The notes beneath the pieces were generated by a model. That model ran no database searches. It worked only from the letters and a program-made list of their open reading frames with translations, and was not told the origin of the DNA. A program made the position numbers and the translations under genes. From contig NZ_CXPG01000020.1 of assembly GCF_001403735.1 (NCBI RefSeq), positions 124,001-188,000 of the forward strand: DNA of 64,000 nt. The letters are read 5' to 3'. Below are positions 42,078 through 51,807 of this stretch, piece by piece. How positions within the stretch are numbered: the first letter of the stretch is position 1; each line of letters opens with the position of its first letter. Source of the DNA: Jannaschia rubra (lineage in GTDB: Bacteria > Pseudomonadota > Alphaproteobacteria > Rhodobacterales > Rhodobacteraceae).

Positions 42078-44171
42078 TCAGGCCGCCGCCGCCCGGCCCC
42101 CGATGACCCCCCGGATCACCACCGGAAGGCAGATTGCCGCGGCCACCAGCGTCGTCACGAGGTCGGGAGCCACGAAAAGGAGCGCCGCCACCGCGAGCAG
42201 CGCCCGTTCCCAGGCCCGGAGCGGCTGCGTCAGATAGCCCGAGAAGGCCGCCGACAGCGCCGTGATGCCTAGCATCGCGCCCGACAACGCCAGGATGAAC
42301 AGCGGCCAGGTGAACCCCTGCGTCACGAGAAGGAGCGAGGGCGAGAAGACGAAGACGAAAGGCACCAGCGCCTTGCCCATGGACAGGCGGAACGCGGTGT
42401 TGCCGGCCTTGAACGCATTGGCCCCCGCGATCCCCGCCGCCGCATAGGCCGCGAGCGCCACGGGCGGTGTCACGTCGGCCAGCACGCCGTAGTAGAAGAC
42501 GAAGAAATGCGCGACCAGCGGTTCGACCCCGAGGGCGCCCAGGATGGGCGCGGCGATGGCGATCATGATGAGGTAGTTGGCCGTCGTCGGGATGCCGCAG
42601 CCCATCAGGATGCAGACCACCGCCGTCATCATCAGCGTGAAGAGGAGCGTGAGCGTCGCCGGGGTCATCATCTCGAACGGGATGAGGGGCGCCACGGATT
42701 CGGCCCAGCCGCCCGCGGTGGAGGTGACGAGGAACACGATCTTGAACCCCACGCCCGTCAGCGTGACGACCCCGATCACCACGCCCACGAGCGCCGCGGC
42801 CACCGTCACCGACAGGGAGTATTTCGCGCCCAGGATGAAGCCGTCCCAGATGTCGATCGCCGTGCCCTTGATGCCGTCGGCCAGTCCGCGCGACATCAGG
42901 TTCTGCACCGCCATGACGCCGATGCTGGCCGTGATGCCCCAGAAGGCCGCCGAATAGGGTGTGCGCCCCGACAAGAGGATCGCGACCAGCACGATCAGGG
43001 GCACGATCGTCAGCCAGTTCGCCTTGAACACCTTCCAGGCGTCGGGCAGCTCCTCCTTCGACAGGCCGCGCAGGCCGAGGCGCTTGGCCTCCATGTGGAC
43101 CTGCACGAGGACGCCGAAGAAATGCATGAAGGCGGGCACAAGCGCCGCCGTCAGGATCGTGGTCAGCGGAACTTCGAGGTATTCGATCATCAGGAAGGCG
43201 ACCGCGCCCATGACCGGCGGCGTGATCTGCCCGCCGGTGGAGGACGCGGCCTCGACCGCGGCGGCGAAGTGGCGCTTGTAGCCGATCTTGATCATCGCGG
43301 GGATGGTCAGCGACCCGGTGGTCACCGTGTTGGCGATGGAGGAGCCCGAGATCGAGCCCAGCATCGCCGAGGACAGCACCGACACCTTGGCCGGCCCGCC
43401 CGCATAGCGGCCCGCGAGCGCGCTGGCGAGGTCGATGAACAGCTGTCCCAGCCCGATACGCGTGGCCAGCACGCCGAACAGGACGAAGTGGAACACATAG
43501 GTGGCGATCACGCCGAGCGCGGTGCCGTAGATGCCCTGGCTCGTCAGGTAGAGGTGGTTCACAAGCGACGCCCAGGACGCGCCGGGGTGGACCAGGATGC
43601 CGGGCATCGACTGGCCGAAGTAGGCGTAGGCCATGAAAAGGATGGCGATGACCGGCAGCGGCCAGCCCATCGCGCGGCGCGTCGCCTCGAGCAGGGTGAG
43701 GATCAGGATGGTGCCCATGGCCACGTCGACGGGGCTGGGGTTGCCCACGCGCATCGAGAGGGTGTCGAAGACCCAGGGCACGTACATGGCCGAGACCACG
43801 CCGCCGATCATGAAGGCCCAGTCCAGAAGCGGCAGGCCCAGCGGCGACAGGAGGGTGGAGCGGCCGGGGTCGCTCTGCGCGCGGCCCGAGAGCGAGAAGA
43901 CCGCGAAGACGAGGCCCAGCGTGAAGGCGAGGTGGATCCCCCGGTGCGTCGTCTGCTGCAGGATGCCGAAGCCGGCGGTATAGTAGTGGAAGCACGCGAG
44001 GACGAACAGCGCGGTGGAGGAGGCGATGAGGACCGGCGGCGACAGGGGGCGGAAACGGACCTCGCTGTCGAACTTTTCCTCGAGCGCCTTCTGTTCGGCT
44101 TCGGTCAGGGGCGTGACCGCCGGTTCATGGGCCGCGCCGCCGCCGGCGGGGCCGGCCTTCTGATCGCTCAT
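42078..44171 (-). CDS. TRAP transporter fused permease (TAXI/DctQM type)
   Basis: A 697-residue membrane protein in which the small (4-helix) and large (12-helix) TRAP permease domains are fused, the form used with TAXI binding proteins. Signatures include SSAMLGSISGSSIANTVTTG, STGGQITPPVMGAVAFLMIE and ILMGCGIPTTANYLIM. The N-terminal ~40 residues are polar and cytosolic. A GC hairpin separates it from the TAXI gene upstream. Confidence 0.93.
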   Translation of the reverse strand: MSDQKAGPAGGGAAHEPAVTPLTEAEQKALEEKFDSEVRFRPLSPPVLIASSTALFVLACFHYYTAGFGILQQTTHRGIHLAFTLGLVFAVFSLSGRAQSDPGRSTLLSPLGLPLLDWAFMIGGVVSAMYVPWVFDTLSMRVGNPSPVDVAMGTILILTLLEATRRAMGWPLPVIAILFMAYAYFGQSMPGILVHPGASWASLVNHLYLTSQGIYGTALGVIATYVFHFVLFGVLATRIGLGQLFIDLASALAGRYAGGPAKVSVLSSAMLGSISGSSIANTVTTGSLTIPAMIKIGYKRHFAAAVEAASSTGGQITPPVMGAVAFLMIEYLEVPLTTILTAALVPAFMHFFGVLVQVHMEAKRLGLRGLSKEELPDAWKVFKANWLTIVPLIVLVAILLSGRTPYSAAFWGITASIGVMAVQNLMSRGLADGIKGTAIDIWDGFILGAKYSLSVTVAAALVGVVIGVVTLTGVGFKIVFLVTSTAGGWAESVAPLIPFEMMTPATLTLLFTLMMTAVVCILMGCGIPTTANYLIMIAIAAPILGALGVEPLVAHFFVFYYGVLADVTPPVALAAYAAAGIAGANAFKAGNTAFRLSMGKALVPFVFVFSPSLLLVTQGFTWPLFILALSGAMLGITALSAAFSGYLTQPLRAWERALLAVAALLFVAPDLVTTLVAAAICLPVVIRGVIGGRAAAA

Positions 44172-44292
44172 CGGTCATCCTCCCTCTGGGGTGGCGCGGG
44201 CGGCGGCGCGACCGCTCCGGGCCGTCTTGCGGGATGGTCCCGCGCCGTCCGCAGCCTTGCGTGCCGCCGTTGCTTGCGGCCCTTCGGGCTGA

Positions 44293-44315
44293 CGCCCCCG
44301 GCGGAACCGGGGGCG
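44293..44315. terminator. intercistronic hairpin between TAXI gene and fused permease
   Basis: CGCCCCCGG and CCGGGGGCG form a 9-base-pair stem around CGGAA, directly after the TAXI gene stop. It probably partly terminates or stabilises the message so that binding protein exceeds permease. Confidence 0.5.
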
Positions 44316-44323
44316 CGAGCAGG

Positions 44324-45337
44324 TCACTCGATCAGGCCGGCTTCCCTGTAGAACCGCTCCGCACCCGGGTGCAGCGGGATGCCCACGCCATCGAGCGCGG
44401 TCTCCGCGGTGATCATCTTGCCCTTGGCGTGGCCACCGTCGAGCAGCGCGCGGGTGTTGTCGTTCCACAGCGCCTTGGTGATCTCGTAGACCAGCTCCTC
44501 CGGCTGGTCGGCCGAGGTGACCCATTGGGCGCCGACGCTGATGGTCGTGATGTCGTCTTCCTGCCCCTCGTAGGTGCCGGCGGGAATAAGGTCTTCGGCG
44601 AAGAAGTCGTATTGGCCCAGGATGGACGCCGCGGCCTCGCCGTCGATGGGGATGACCTTCACGTCCTGCTGCGAGGCCAGTTCCGCGATCGCCCCGGCCG
44701 GGAAGCCACCGACGAAGAAGAAGGCGTCCATCGCGCCGTCGCGCATCCGGTCTGCCGCCTGGCTGGGCTTGAGGAACTCGGCCTCGATGTCCGATTCCGA
44801 CAGGCCCACGGATTCCAGGATGATGCGCGCATCGACCAGCGTGCCCGATCCCGGCTCATCCAGCGAGACCCGCTTGCCGGCAAGATCGGCGACCGATTCG
44901 ATGCCACTGTTTGCGGAAGCGACGAGGTGGATCGATTCGGGGTAGAGGTTGGCGATGGCGCGCAGCTTCTCGACCGGCTCCTGCCCTTCCCAGATGCCCG
45001 TGCCGGTGTAGGCCCAGCTTGCGACATCGGACTGGGCGAAGCCCGATTCGATGGTGCCGCCGGCGATGCCGTTGACGTTGGCGACCGACCCGTTCGCGGA
45101 CATGGCCGTCGCGATCAGGCCGGGCGCCCCGCAGGCGCCGCCCTCGTCGCAGGGGCGACTGCCCGGCGGGTTGGAGATGGCATTGGCGAGCAGTCCCCCG
45201 ATCGGGAAATAGGTGCCCGAGGTGCCGCCGGTGGCGATGCGAAAGAAGGACGGCTGCTGCGCGAGGGCCGCGCCCGCCGTCAGCGACAGCGCCGCGAGCG
45301 CGCCCACGGCCTTCATCAATGTGCGTCGATTCGTCAT
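44324..45337 (-). CDS. TAXI-family TRAP solute-binding protein
   Basis: A 337-residue periplasmic protein with a Tat/Sec-like signal (MTNRRTLMKAVGALAALSLT, cleaving after GAALA). The TAXI hallmark FRIATGGTSGTYFPIGGLLA is at the mature N-terminus, followed by IESGFAQSDVASWAYTG and GKRVSLDEPGSGTLVDARII. ATG 45337 has GGGAGA upstream. Partner of the fused permease; TAXI proteins often bind glutamate- or 2-oxoglutarate-like acids, but the ligand is not visible here. Confidence 0.92.
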   Translation of the reverse strand: MTNRRTLMKAVGALAALSLTAGAALAQQPSFFRIATGGTSGTYFPIGGLLANAISNPPGSRPCDEGGACGAPGLIATAMSANGSVANVNGIAGGTIESGFAQSDVASWAYTGTGIWEGQEPVEKLRAIANLYPESIHLVASANSGIESVADLAGKRVSLDEPGSGTLVDARIILESVGLSESDIEAEFLKPSQAADRMRDGAMDAFFFVGGFPAGAIAELASQQDVKVIPIDGEAAASILGQYDFFAEDLIPAGTYEGQEDDITTISVGAQWVTSADQPEELVYEITKALWNDNTRALLDGGHAKGKMITAETALDGVGIPLHPGAERFYREAGLIE

Positions 45338-45608
45338 GTGATCTCTCCCTGATCTGGACCGGCCGACCCCGAAGGTCGCAGGCCATGCGTTCCGCACGGT
45401 TTCCCAACCGGCGCCCGGATGCAAGTGTCTTGGCCCCGCCGCAGCGTCGTGAAGGCCCCGCGAGGTGCGCGCCGACTTACCGGCACGAGGTCCGATGGTG
45501 CCCTGCGGCAACAAGCGGAGAGTCGCCGACAGACGGCGATTGCGGCGAACCCGACGCCGCGGCAACGTCCGCTTAAAATCCCAATGTCTCCTGCCGGATA
45601 CCCCTGCC

Positions 45609-48600
45609 ATGATTAACCGTCGTCTTCTGTGCTCGACCGCCCTGACGACCCTGTCGATGCTCATCGCCCTGTCCGGTCCGGCACGGGCGCAGGTACTGAA
45701 TTGGGACGGGCCGGACGCAGGCACGGTCGGCGGCGACGGCGTCTGGAACCGGACCGACGAGAACTTCACCGACGGCGGGGGTCCGGTCGCCTTTTCCGAC
45801 GGCAGGGTCGTGGTCTTCGACGGCACCCCGGGGACCGTGACCGTCGAAGACGGCACCGCCCCTGCGGTCGGGGGCCTGCGGTTCACGGTGGGTGGCTACA
45901 TCATCACCGGCGACACCATCGCCCAGGCAGCGGCCTCTGCGGCGACCATCGACCTGCAGGATGCGGGCACCACCACGATCGGCAGCGACTTGTCGGGCGA
46001 ATGGTCGGCGGAGGGCACGCGGCTGAACAACGGCACGGTGTCGAACCTGGAGCTGACGGGGGCGAACGGATCGCTGACCCGGCTGACCGTCGGCCGCGAC
46101 ATCGCGGTGAGCGGCGCGGCCCTGGATACCGCTGCGGCGGTCGTCGTGAGCGCGGGCGGCAGTTTCGCCATCGGCGGTCGGATCGGGTCCCTCGCAACCT
46201 CGGGCGATACCGACATGGACGGCGCGGACATCGCGGGCGACGTGGACAACCGCGCGACCGGCACGCTGGACGTCGCGGGCGACACGACGGTGGGCGGGCG
46301 GTTCGACAACGCGGGGGCCGCGACGGTGCAATCGGGCACGCTGACGGTCGCGGAGGTACAGAACGCCGGCAGCCTGTCCGTGGACGACGGGGCGCGGATC
46401 GCGGGAAACATCGTGTCGAACGGCACGACGGCGGATCGCGCGGCCGTCATCATCGCAGGCAGGATCGCCGGTGCGGTGACGAACGGTCCGCAGTCCGACC
46501 TGACGGTAAGGAGTTCCGGCGGAGTCATCGCGGGCGACGTGGCGAATGCGGGCGACGCGGACCTCGACGGCACGCTGACGGGCGCGCTGACCAACGCCGG
46601 CGCGAATGCGGAGGCCCTGGTGGGGGGCGACGTCCAAGGCCAGGTGACGAACGAGAACGGGGCGAGCCTGACCTTCGACGGAGAGTCGACGGTCGGCGGC
46701 GCGGCCATCGACAACCGCGCCGACATGGACGTGACCGGCACGGTGACGACGGCGGGCATCGCCAACACCGGGAACGGCGACCTGACCGTTGCCGCGTCGG
46801 GCCGCGTCAACGGCGACATCGACAGTTCAGCGACCCTGACCCTGGCGGGCAGGGTGAAGGGCGACGTGGACGTCACCGCGGGCACTGCATCGGTCGGCGG
46901 CCGGATCACCGGCGACCTGAACCTGACGGGCGGCACGATCACGCAGGGCGCGGCGCTGGATGTGGACGGCACGCTGGACAACGGTGTGACGTTGGTCACG
47001 ACGGCGAATGTAGATGCGGGCCGGGTGGATACTTCGGGCAATCTGACGGTCGCTGCCGGCGACCGCCTTCGGATCACGCGGAACGATGGTCGGGTCACGA
47101 ACACGGGCGTCCTGACGGTTGCGGGCAGTGTCAGGGGTGACATCGACAGTTCATCGGACCTGCGGCTGACGGGCGCCTCCGGCGGCACGGTCGAAGTGAC
47201 GGGCGACGTCGACGTGACCGCGGGGTCGGTCACGCTGTCGGGTGACGTGGACGGCGACCTGCGTCTTGCAGCGGGCACGACGGCCACGCAGACCGGCGGT
47301 CTGGCGGTATCGGGCACGCTGGATAACGCGACCACGCTGACCACCACGGCGGACCTGGCCGCGGGGGCGGTTACGAACGCCGGAACGCTGACTGTCGCCA
47401 CGGGCGACCGCCTGACCGTGGATGGCGGTTCGGGGGCGGTGGCGAACACGGGTGCATTGACGGTGGCAGGTACGGTGGCGGGCGCCATCGACAGCTCCGG
47501 CACGCTCGACCTCAACGGCCTGCGCGACGGGGTGGCCGAGGTGACCGGCGATGTCGACGTGACGGGCGGCTCGGCCACGGTCCAGGGCGACTTGGGTGGC
47601 GACCTGACCCTGCGGGCCGGGGCCGACGTCGACCAGACCGGCGCGCTGTCGGTGGCGGGGCAGTTTCTGTCGGATACGGCGGCGGGCGACAGCCGCACGG
47701 TCGATTTCGACCTGGCGGCGGGCAGCATCGTCAATGACGGGGGCCTGTCCGTCACCGGCGCGCGGGTATCGGCCTCGGGGGCTCCGCCGCTGGTGCTCCG
47801 CAACCGCGGGCGGGGCGATCTGAGCATGGACGCGGCCTCGGTCATCGACGGCACCGTCCGGAACGAGGGCGGCGCGGTCACGCTGGCCGGGGGCCGCGTG
47901 ACGGGCGACCTGATTACCGCGGGCGTCGCGCGACTGGCCGGGTCCATCGGCGGCGACCTCTCCATCGGCGCGAGCGGTGAGCGCACGACGATCACCGGCA
48001 CGCTGAACGTGGGGCGCGGGATCGCGAACGACGGCAACCTGACCGTGGGCGATGCGGTCACGGCAAACGGCTTGCGGAACAGGGGCGACCTTGTCGTCGA
48101 GGATGCCGGCGGGTTGATCCTCGGGGGCAACCTCGTCAACGCCGGCACGGCGCGGATCGACGGCGACGTCACCGCGGTCGTCCTGTCCAACACGGGCGCG
48201 GGGCAGGTGACGCTGGGCGGCGCGCTGACCGGCGCCCTGTCGAACGTCGGGGGGCTGGCGACGCTGGCCGAAGGCGCCTCGGTATCGGGCGACGTCGCCA
48301 ATACCGCGGAGCTGGATGTCACCGGCGCCGCGCGCGTCGGGGGCGCCTTCCGCAACGGCGGCGCCATGACCATCGACGACGCGGGCAACCTGACGGCGGC
48401 ACGGCTCGCCAACAGCGGCACGCTCGACATCGACGGCACGCTGACCGGTGATCTCGCCAACGCCGCCCGGACCTCGCTGGCGGGGACGGTGACGGGAGCG
48501 ATCATCAACGGCGGGGAGCTGATCGTGGACGGCGCGGCGCGCGCCGGCTCCGTTTCCAGCGACGCGACGTTGCGGATCGAGGCGGGCGGTTCGCTCGCCT

Positions 48601-50495
48601 CCGGGGTCGAGGTGACGGGCGGCACTATCGTAGTTGACGGCACGCTCGACGGCAGCCTGACCAACGTCGCCACGGGCCGGATCGCCGGCACCGTCACGGG
48701 CCCGGTGACGAACCGCGCGGCGGGCACCCTCGTCACCGTCTCGGGGACGCGGCTCGGCAGCCTCGACAATGCGGGAACCGTCCGCGTCGAGGATGGCGGC
48801 GTGCGGGTCTCGGCCGCAAGGAACGCGGGCACCGTCGCCGTGACCGAAACGGCTGCGCTCAGCGGCGGGAAGATCACCAACACCGGCACGCTGACCAACC
48901 GGGGCACGGTCGACAACGCTCTCGTCAACGCGAACGGTGCGACGATCCTGTCGTTCGGCGGCGCACGCTTCGACGGGTCGGTCACGCAGGCGGGCATGCT
49001 CCGCAGCGACGCCGGGCTGGTGCTGGCAGGCGGCGGACGCCTGCAGGGCACCTCCGTCACCGACCTGAGCCAAGGGTCCGGCGGCGCCTCCGTCCGCTAT
49101 GACGCGATGGACGTGACCGGCCCGCTGGTAAGCAACGGCGGCACGCTCCGGTTCGATATCAACCTCAATACCGGAGCGGGCGGCGGCGGGCCGGGTGCCT
49201 TCGCCGATTACCTGCGGGTGCGCGACGGGGCGCTGACCGGTTCGCTCAACCTCGCGTTCGAGGGGCAGGGCACGCCCGGGGCGCTCGACCCGGGGGGCAT
49301 TCTGGTGGTGGACGTCGACGACACGCAGGCGAACGCCTACAGCGTGGGCACGGTCAGCGGTCTCGCCTCGGTCGGCGCGCTCGTCTACCAACTGGAGGAA
49401 CGGAACGGCGACCAGTTCGTCACCACGGCGGTCAACCCGGCCGTCGGCGGCTTGTCTGGCACCGTCAGCCTGACCCAGGCCCTGATTGGACAGGTCGTCA
49501 ACCGGCCCAGCAGCCCCTTCGTCAGCGCGCTGGTCTCGCCCGGGGGCGACACCTGCAGCCCGGGCGTCTGGAGCCGTGCCATCGGCGGGACCGCCTCCGC
49601 CGAGGGCGACGTGACGAGTTCGACCGGAACCTTCGAGAACGATCTGGACGCCAATTACGGCGGCGTGCAGTTCGGCGCCGACTACGGCTGCGTCGACGGC
49701 GGCATCGCCGGGTACGACGTCACCGTGGGGGGCACGGCGGGATATACCTTCGGAACGGTAAAGCAGGACATCTTCGATTTCGACCCGCGCACCGGCGAGG
49801 TCATCACCGACCGGATCACCGCGCGCAGCGAGAACGACTTCGACCTGGCCTATGGCGGCGTCTATGTCGCCATCGCGCGCGGACCCTTCGTCGCCGATCT
49901 GCAGTACCGCTACGAGGAGACGGAGTTCGACCTGAGCACGCGCAGCTTCGTCGCGGGCGGCGGGATCGGCGTGCTCGACCAGACCTTCGACAGCACGGGC
50001 CACACCCTGAGCGGGTCGGTCAGCTATGCCATCCCTTTCGGCCCGGAGGACGGAGGTTGGGTGTTCGTGCCGACGGCCGGCTTCGCCCTGTCGCGGCAGG
50101 AGACGGACCCGGTGCGGTTCGCCGGCGGCGCCCGGCTGGAGCTTGACGACACCACGACGAAGATCGGCTTCGTCGGCGGCACGATCGCCCGCACCAAGGT
50201 GGCTCCGGACGAGCGCAGCGCGCTGTCGACCTTCGGGACCGCGACCTATTACGCCGATTTCTCGGACGATCTGAAGTCGACGTTCTTCGACAGCTCGGGC
50301 GGGTCGGACCGCATCTCGGTCGAGAACCTGGGCAGCTACGGAGAGGTGAGCGTTGGCTTGAACTATGTCCGCATTCTCGAGAAGGGGCAGGTCGGTCCGG
50401 CGCGGCAGGTGACGGGGTCGGTCCGGCTCGACGGGCGGCTGTCGGGCCGTTTGGACAGCGTCGGCGTGACCGCGCAGGTCCGGCTGCAATTCTGA
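45609..50495 (+). CDS. autotransporter with repeat-rich beta-helix passenger
   Basis: A 1628-residue type V secreted protein. It has a signal peptide (residues 1-27, MINRRLLCSTALTTLSMLIA...ARA), a passenger of ~1280 residues full of short G-D-V/L-T-V-A-G beta-helix rungs, and a C-terminal 12-strand-type barrel from about residue 1313 ending in the required Phe (LRLQF-like, here VRLQF). Three tandem ~110-residue units begin at residues 403, 511 and 626. Two Cys flank the first barrel strands (DTCSPGVW and DYGCVDGG). The ribosome site before ATG 45609 is weak. A surface adhesin is likely; it is divergent from the TAXI gene. Confidence 0.9.
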   Translation: MINRRLLCSTALTTLSMLIALSGPARAQVLNWDGPDAGTVGGDGVWNRTDENFTDGGGPVAFSDGRVVVFDGTPGTVTVEDGTAPAVGGLRFTVGGYIITGDTIAQAAASAATIDLQDAGTTTIGSDLSGEWSAEGTRLNNGTVSNLELTGANGSLTRLTVGRDIAVSGAALDTAAAVVVSAGGSFAIGGRIGSLATSGDTDMDGADIAGDVDNRATGTLDVAGDTTVGGRFDNAGAATVQSGTLTVAEVQNAGSLSVDDGARIAGNIVSNGTTADRAAVIIAGRIAGAVTNGPQSDLTVRSSGGVIAGDVANAGDADLDGTLTGALTNAGANAEALVGGDVQGQVTNENGASLTFDGESTVGGAAIDNRADMDVTGTVTTAGIANTGNGDLTVAASGRVNGDIDSSATLTLAGRVKGDVDVTAGTASVGGRITGDLNLTGGTITQGAALDVDGTLDNGVTLVTTANVDAGRVDTSGNLTVAAGDRLRITRNDGRVTNTGVLTVAGSVRGDIDSSSDLRLTGASGGTVEVTGDVDVTAGSVTLSGDVDGDLRLAAGTTATQTGGLAVSGTLDNATTLTTTADLAAGAVTNAGTLTVATGDRLTVDGGSGAVANTGALTVAGTVAGAIDSSGTLDLNGLRDGVAEVTGDVDVTGGSATVQGDLGGDLTLRAGADVDQTGALSVAGQFLSDTAAGDSRTVDFDLAAGSIVNDGGLSVTGARVSASGAPPLVLRNRGRGDLSMDAASVIDGTVRNEGGAVTLAGGRVTGDLITAGVARLAGSIGGDLSIGASGERTTITGTLNVGRGIANDGNLTVGDAVTANGLRNRGDLVVEDAGGLILGGNLVNAGTARIDGDVTAVVLSNTGAGQVTLGGALTGALSNVGGLATLAEGASVSGDVANTAELDVTGAARVGGAFRNGGAMTIDDAGNLTAARLANSGTLDIDGTLTGDLANAARTSLAGTVTGAIINGGELIVDGAARAGSVSSDATLRIEAGGSLASGVEVTGGTIVVDGTLDGSLTNVATGRIAGTVTGPVTNRAAGTLVTVSGTRLGSLDNAGTVRVEDGGVRVSAARNAGTVAVTETAALSGGKITNTGTLTNRGTVDNALVNANGATILSFGGARFDGSVTQAGMLRSDAGLVLAGGGRLQGTSVTDLSQGSGGASVRYDAMDVTGPLVSNGGTLRFDINLNTGAGGGGPGAFADYLRVRDGALTGSLNLAFEGQGTPGALDPGGILVVDVDDTQANAYSVGTVSGLASVGALVYQLEERNGDQFVTTAVNPAVGGLSGTVSLTQALIGQVVNRPSSPFVSALVSPGGDTCSPGVWSRAIGGTASAEGDVTSSTGTFENDLDANYGGVQFGADYGCVDGGIAGYDVTVGGTAGYTFGTVKQDIFDFDPRTGEVITDRITARSENDFDLAYGGVYVAIARGPFVADLQYRYEETEFDLSTRSFVAGGGIGVLDQTFDSTGHTLSGSVSYAIPFGPEDGGWVFVPTAGFALSRQETDPVRFAGGARLELDDTTTKIGFVGGTIARTKVAPDERSALSTFGTATYYADFSDDLKSTFFDSSGGSDRISVENLGSYGEVSVGLNYVRILEKGQVGPARQVTGSVRLDGRLSGRLDSVGVTAQVRLQF

Positions 50496-50592
50496 CCGCC
50501 GGGACGGGGCGGCAAACCGGGGGCGGCTTGACCCTTCCCGGTCCGCCGCCGCATTGTCGCGGCCAACTGGAATTCCGGCGTGGATGCCCCCC

Positions 50593-50600
50593 AGGGAAGG
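50593..50600 (+). promoter_or_regulatory. ribosome binding site pointing to tssK ATG 50609
   Basis: AGGGAAGG lies 8 bases before ATG 50609. That ATG reads MSWS, the usual TssK beginning, but is one base out of frame with the rest of the gene. It therefore supports a frameshift rather than an upstream start. Confidence 0.6.
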
Positions 50601-50608
50601 CTTGAGCG

Positions 50609-51795
50609 ATGTCCTGGTCAGCAAGGTCGCCTGGCAGGAGAGGCTGTTCCTGCAGCCGCAGCACCTGCAACAGGCCGACCGCTATCAAGAGGCTAAGCTT
50701 CGCGCGCGCACCGGACTGGCCACGCTCTATCCCAGGGGGCTGGCCGAGATGAAGATCGACCGCGACCTGGCGCGGCAGAGCAAGCTGGGGCTGCGCGCCG
50801 CCGTGGGCATCCTGCCCGACGGCACCCCCTTTGACGCGTCCGGCACCTCGCCCCTGCCCGAATCCATCCCCGTGCCGGAGGATGCGGCGGGGCTGACGGT
50901 CTGGCTGTCGCTGCCCGACGTATCGGTGTCGGGGCGCGAGGTCGGCGCGGGTGCGGCCGCCGCCGCGACCCGCTGGCGCATCGCCCCCGAGACGGTGGTG
51001 GACAACGCGGCCTCCGGCCGGATCGAGCAGACGCTTGACCTGGCGCACCCCCGGCTGGAGCTGTCGCTTCGCAAGACGCCGCGGACGGGCTACCAGTGCA
51101 TCCCGCTGGCGCGCTATGCCTCCGACCCGTCGTCCGGCAGCGGGATGCAGGCCACCGATTACCCGATGCTGATGGTGCTGAACCGCGATCTGCCGATCCT
51201 GCGCCGCCTGTCGTCGAGCCGCGTCGTCCACCCCGAGCGCCTGTTCGAGAAGCTCGTGTCGCTCGCCGGGGAGCTTGCGACCTTCGACCAGGGGGAGCGG
51301 CGGGCGGCGGACCATGCGGCCTACGACCACGACGATGCCCGCGCCAGCTTCGGCCCGGTGGTGTCGGACATCCAGCGGCTTCTGGCGCGCGACATGGGCC
51401 GCGCCGTCCGCCTGCCCCTGTGCGAGGTGCGGCCGGGCAGCTATGCGGCCATCGTCAACGACCGGCAGCTCTTCGCCTCGGCGACCTTCGTGGTGGAAGT
51501 GGGCGCGAACCTGCCGCTCACGCAGATCCAGGCGCAGTTCCCGCAATCGTGCAAGGTCGGGCCGTCGACACGGATGAAGGAGATCATCAACAACAAGCTG
51601 CCCGGCGTGGGCCCGGTGCATCTGCCCAATCCGCCCCGCCGCATTCGGGTGGTGGCCAGCAAGGTCTATTTCGTCTTCGACAAGTCGACCGACCTCTGGC
51701 GCGAGTTTTCCGTGGCTCCCGCCGTGGGGATGCCTTTCGCCGGCAACTGGCCGGACCTGCGGCTGGAGCTCTGGGCCGTACCGGACAACTTCTGA
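50609..51795 (+). CDS. tssK: T6SS baseplate protein TssK, apparent N-terminal frameshift
   Basis: A T6SS baseplate subunit that links the baseplate to the TssLM membrane complex. The main frame reads SKVAWQERLFLQPQHLQQAD from 50620 to the stop and matches TssK throughout (C-terminal VYFVFDKSTDLWREFSVAPA). The canonical start MSW(x)SKVAW would begin at ATG 50609, which has a strong ribosome site, but one base is missing in codon 4 near 50618-50620. Without the shift, translation could start at in-frame ATG 50584 and add a 12-residue odd leader (403 residues total). Followed by tssL after 12 bases. Confidence 0.85.
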
Positions 51796-51807
51796 GGGGA
51801 TCGCACG

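Noticed and set aside
46815-47757. CRISPR-like repeat array
   Set aside because: The repeats are in-frame protein repeats of ~110 residues with divergent DNA, not short identical repeats with spacers.
50528-50557. Sigma-70 promoter (TTGACC, 18 bases, CATTGT) before tssK
   Set aside because: The -10 match is poor and such matches are expected by chance.
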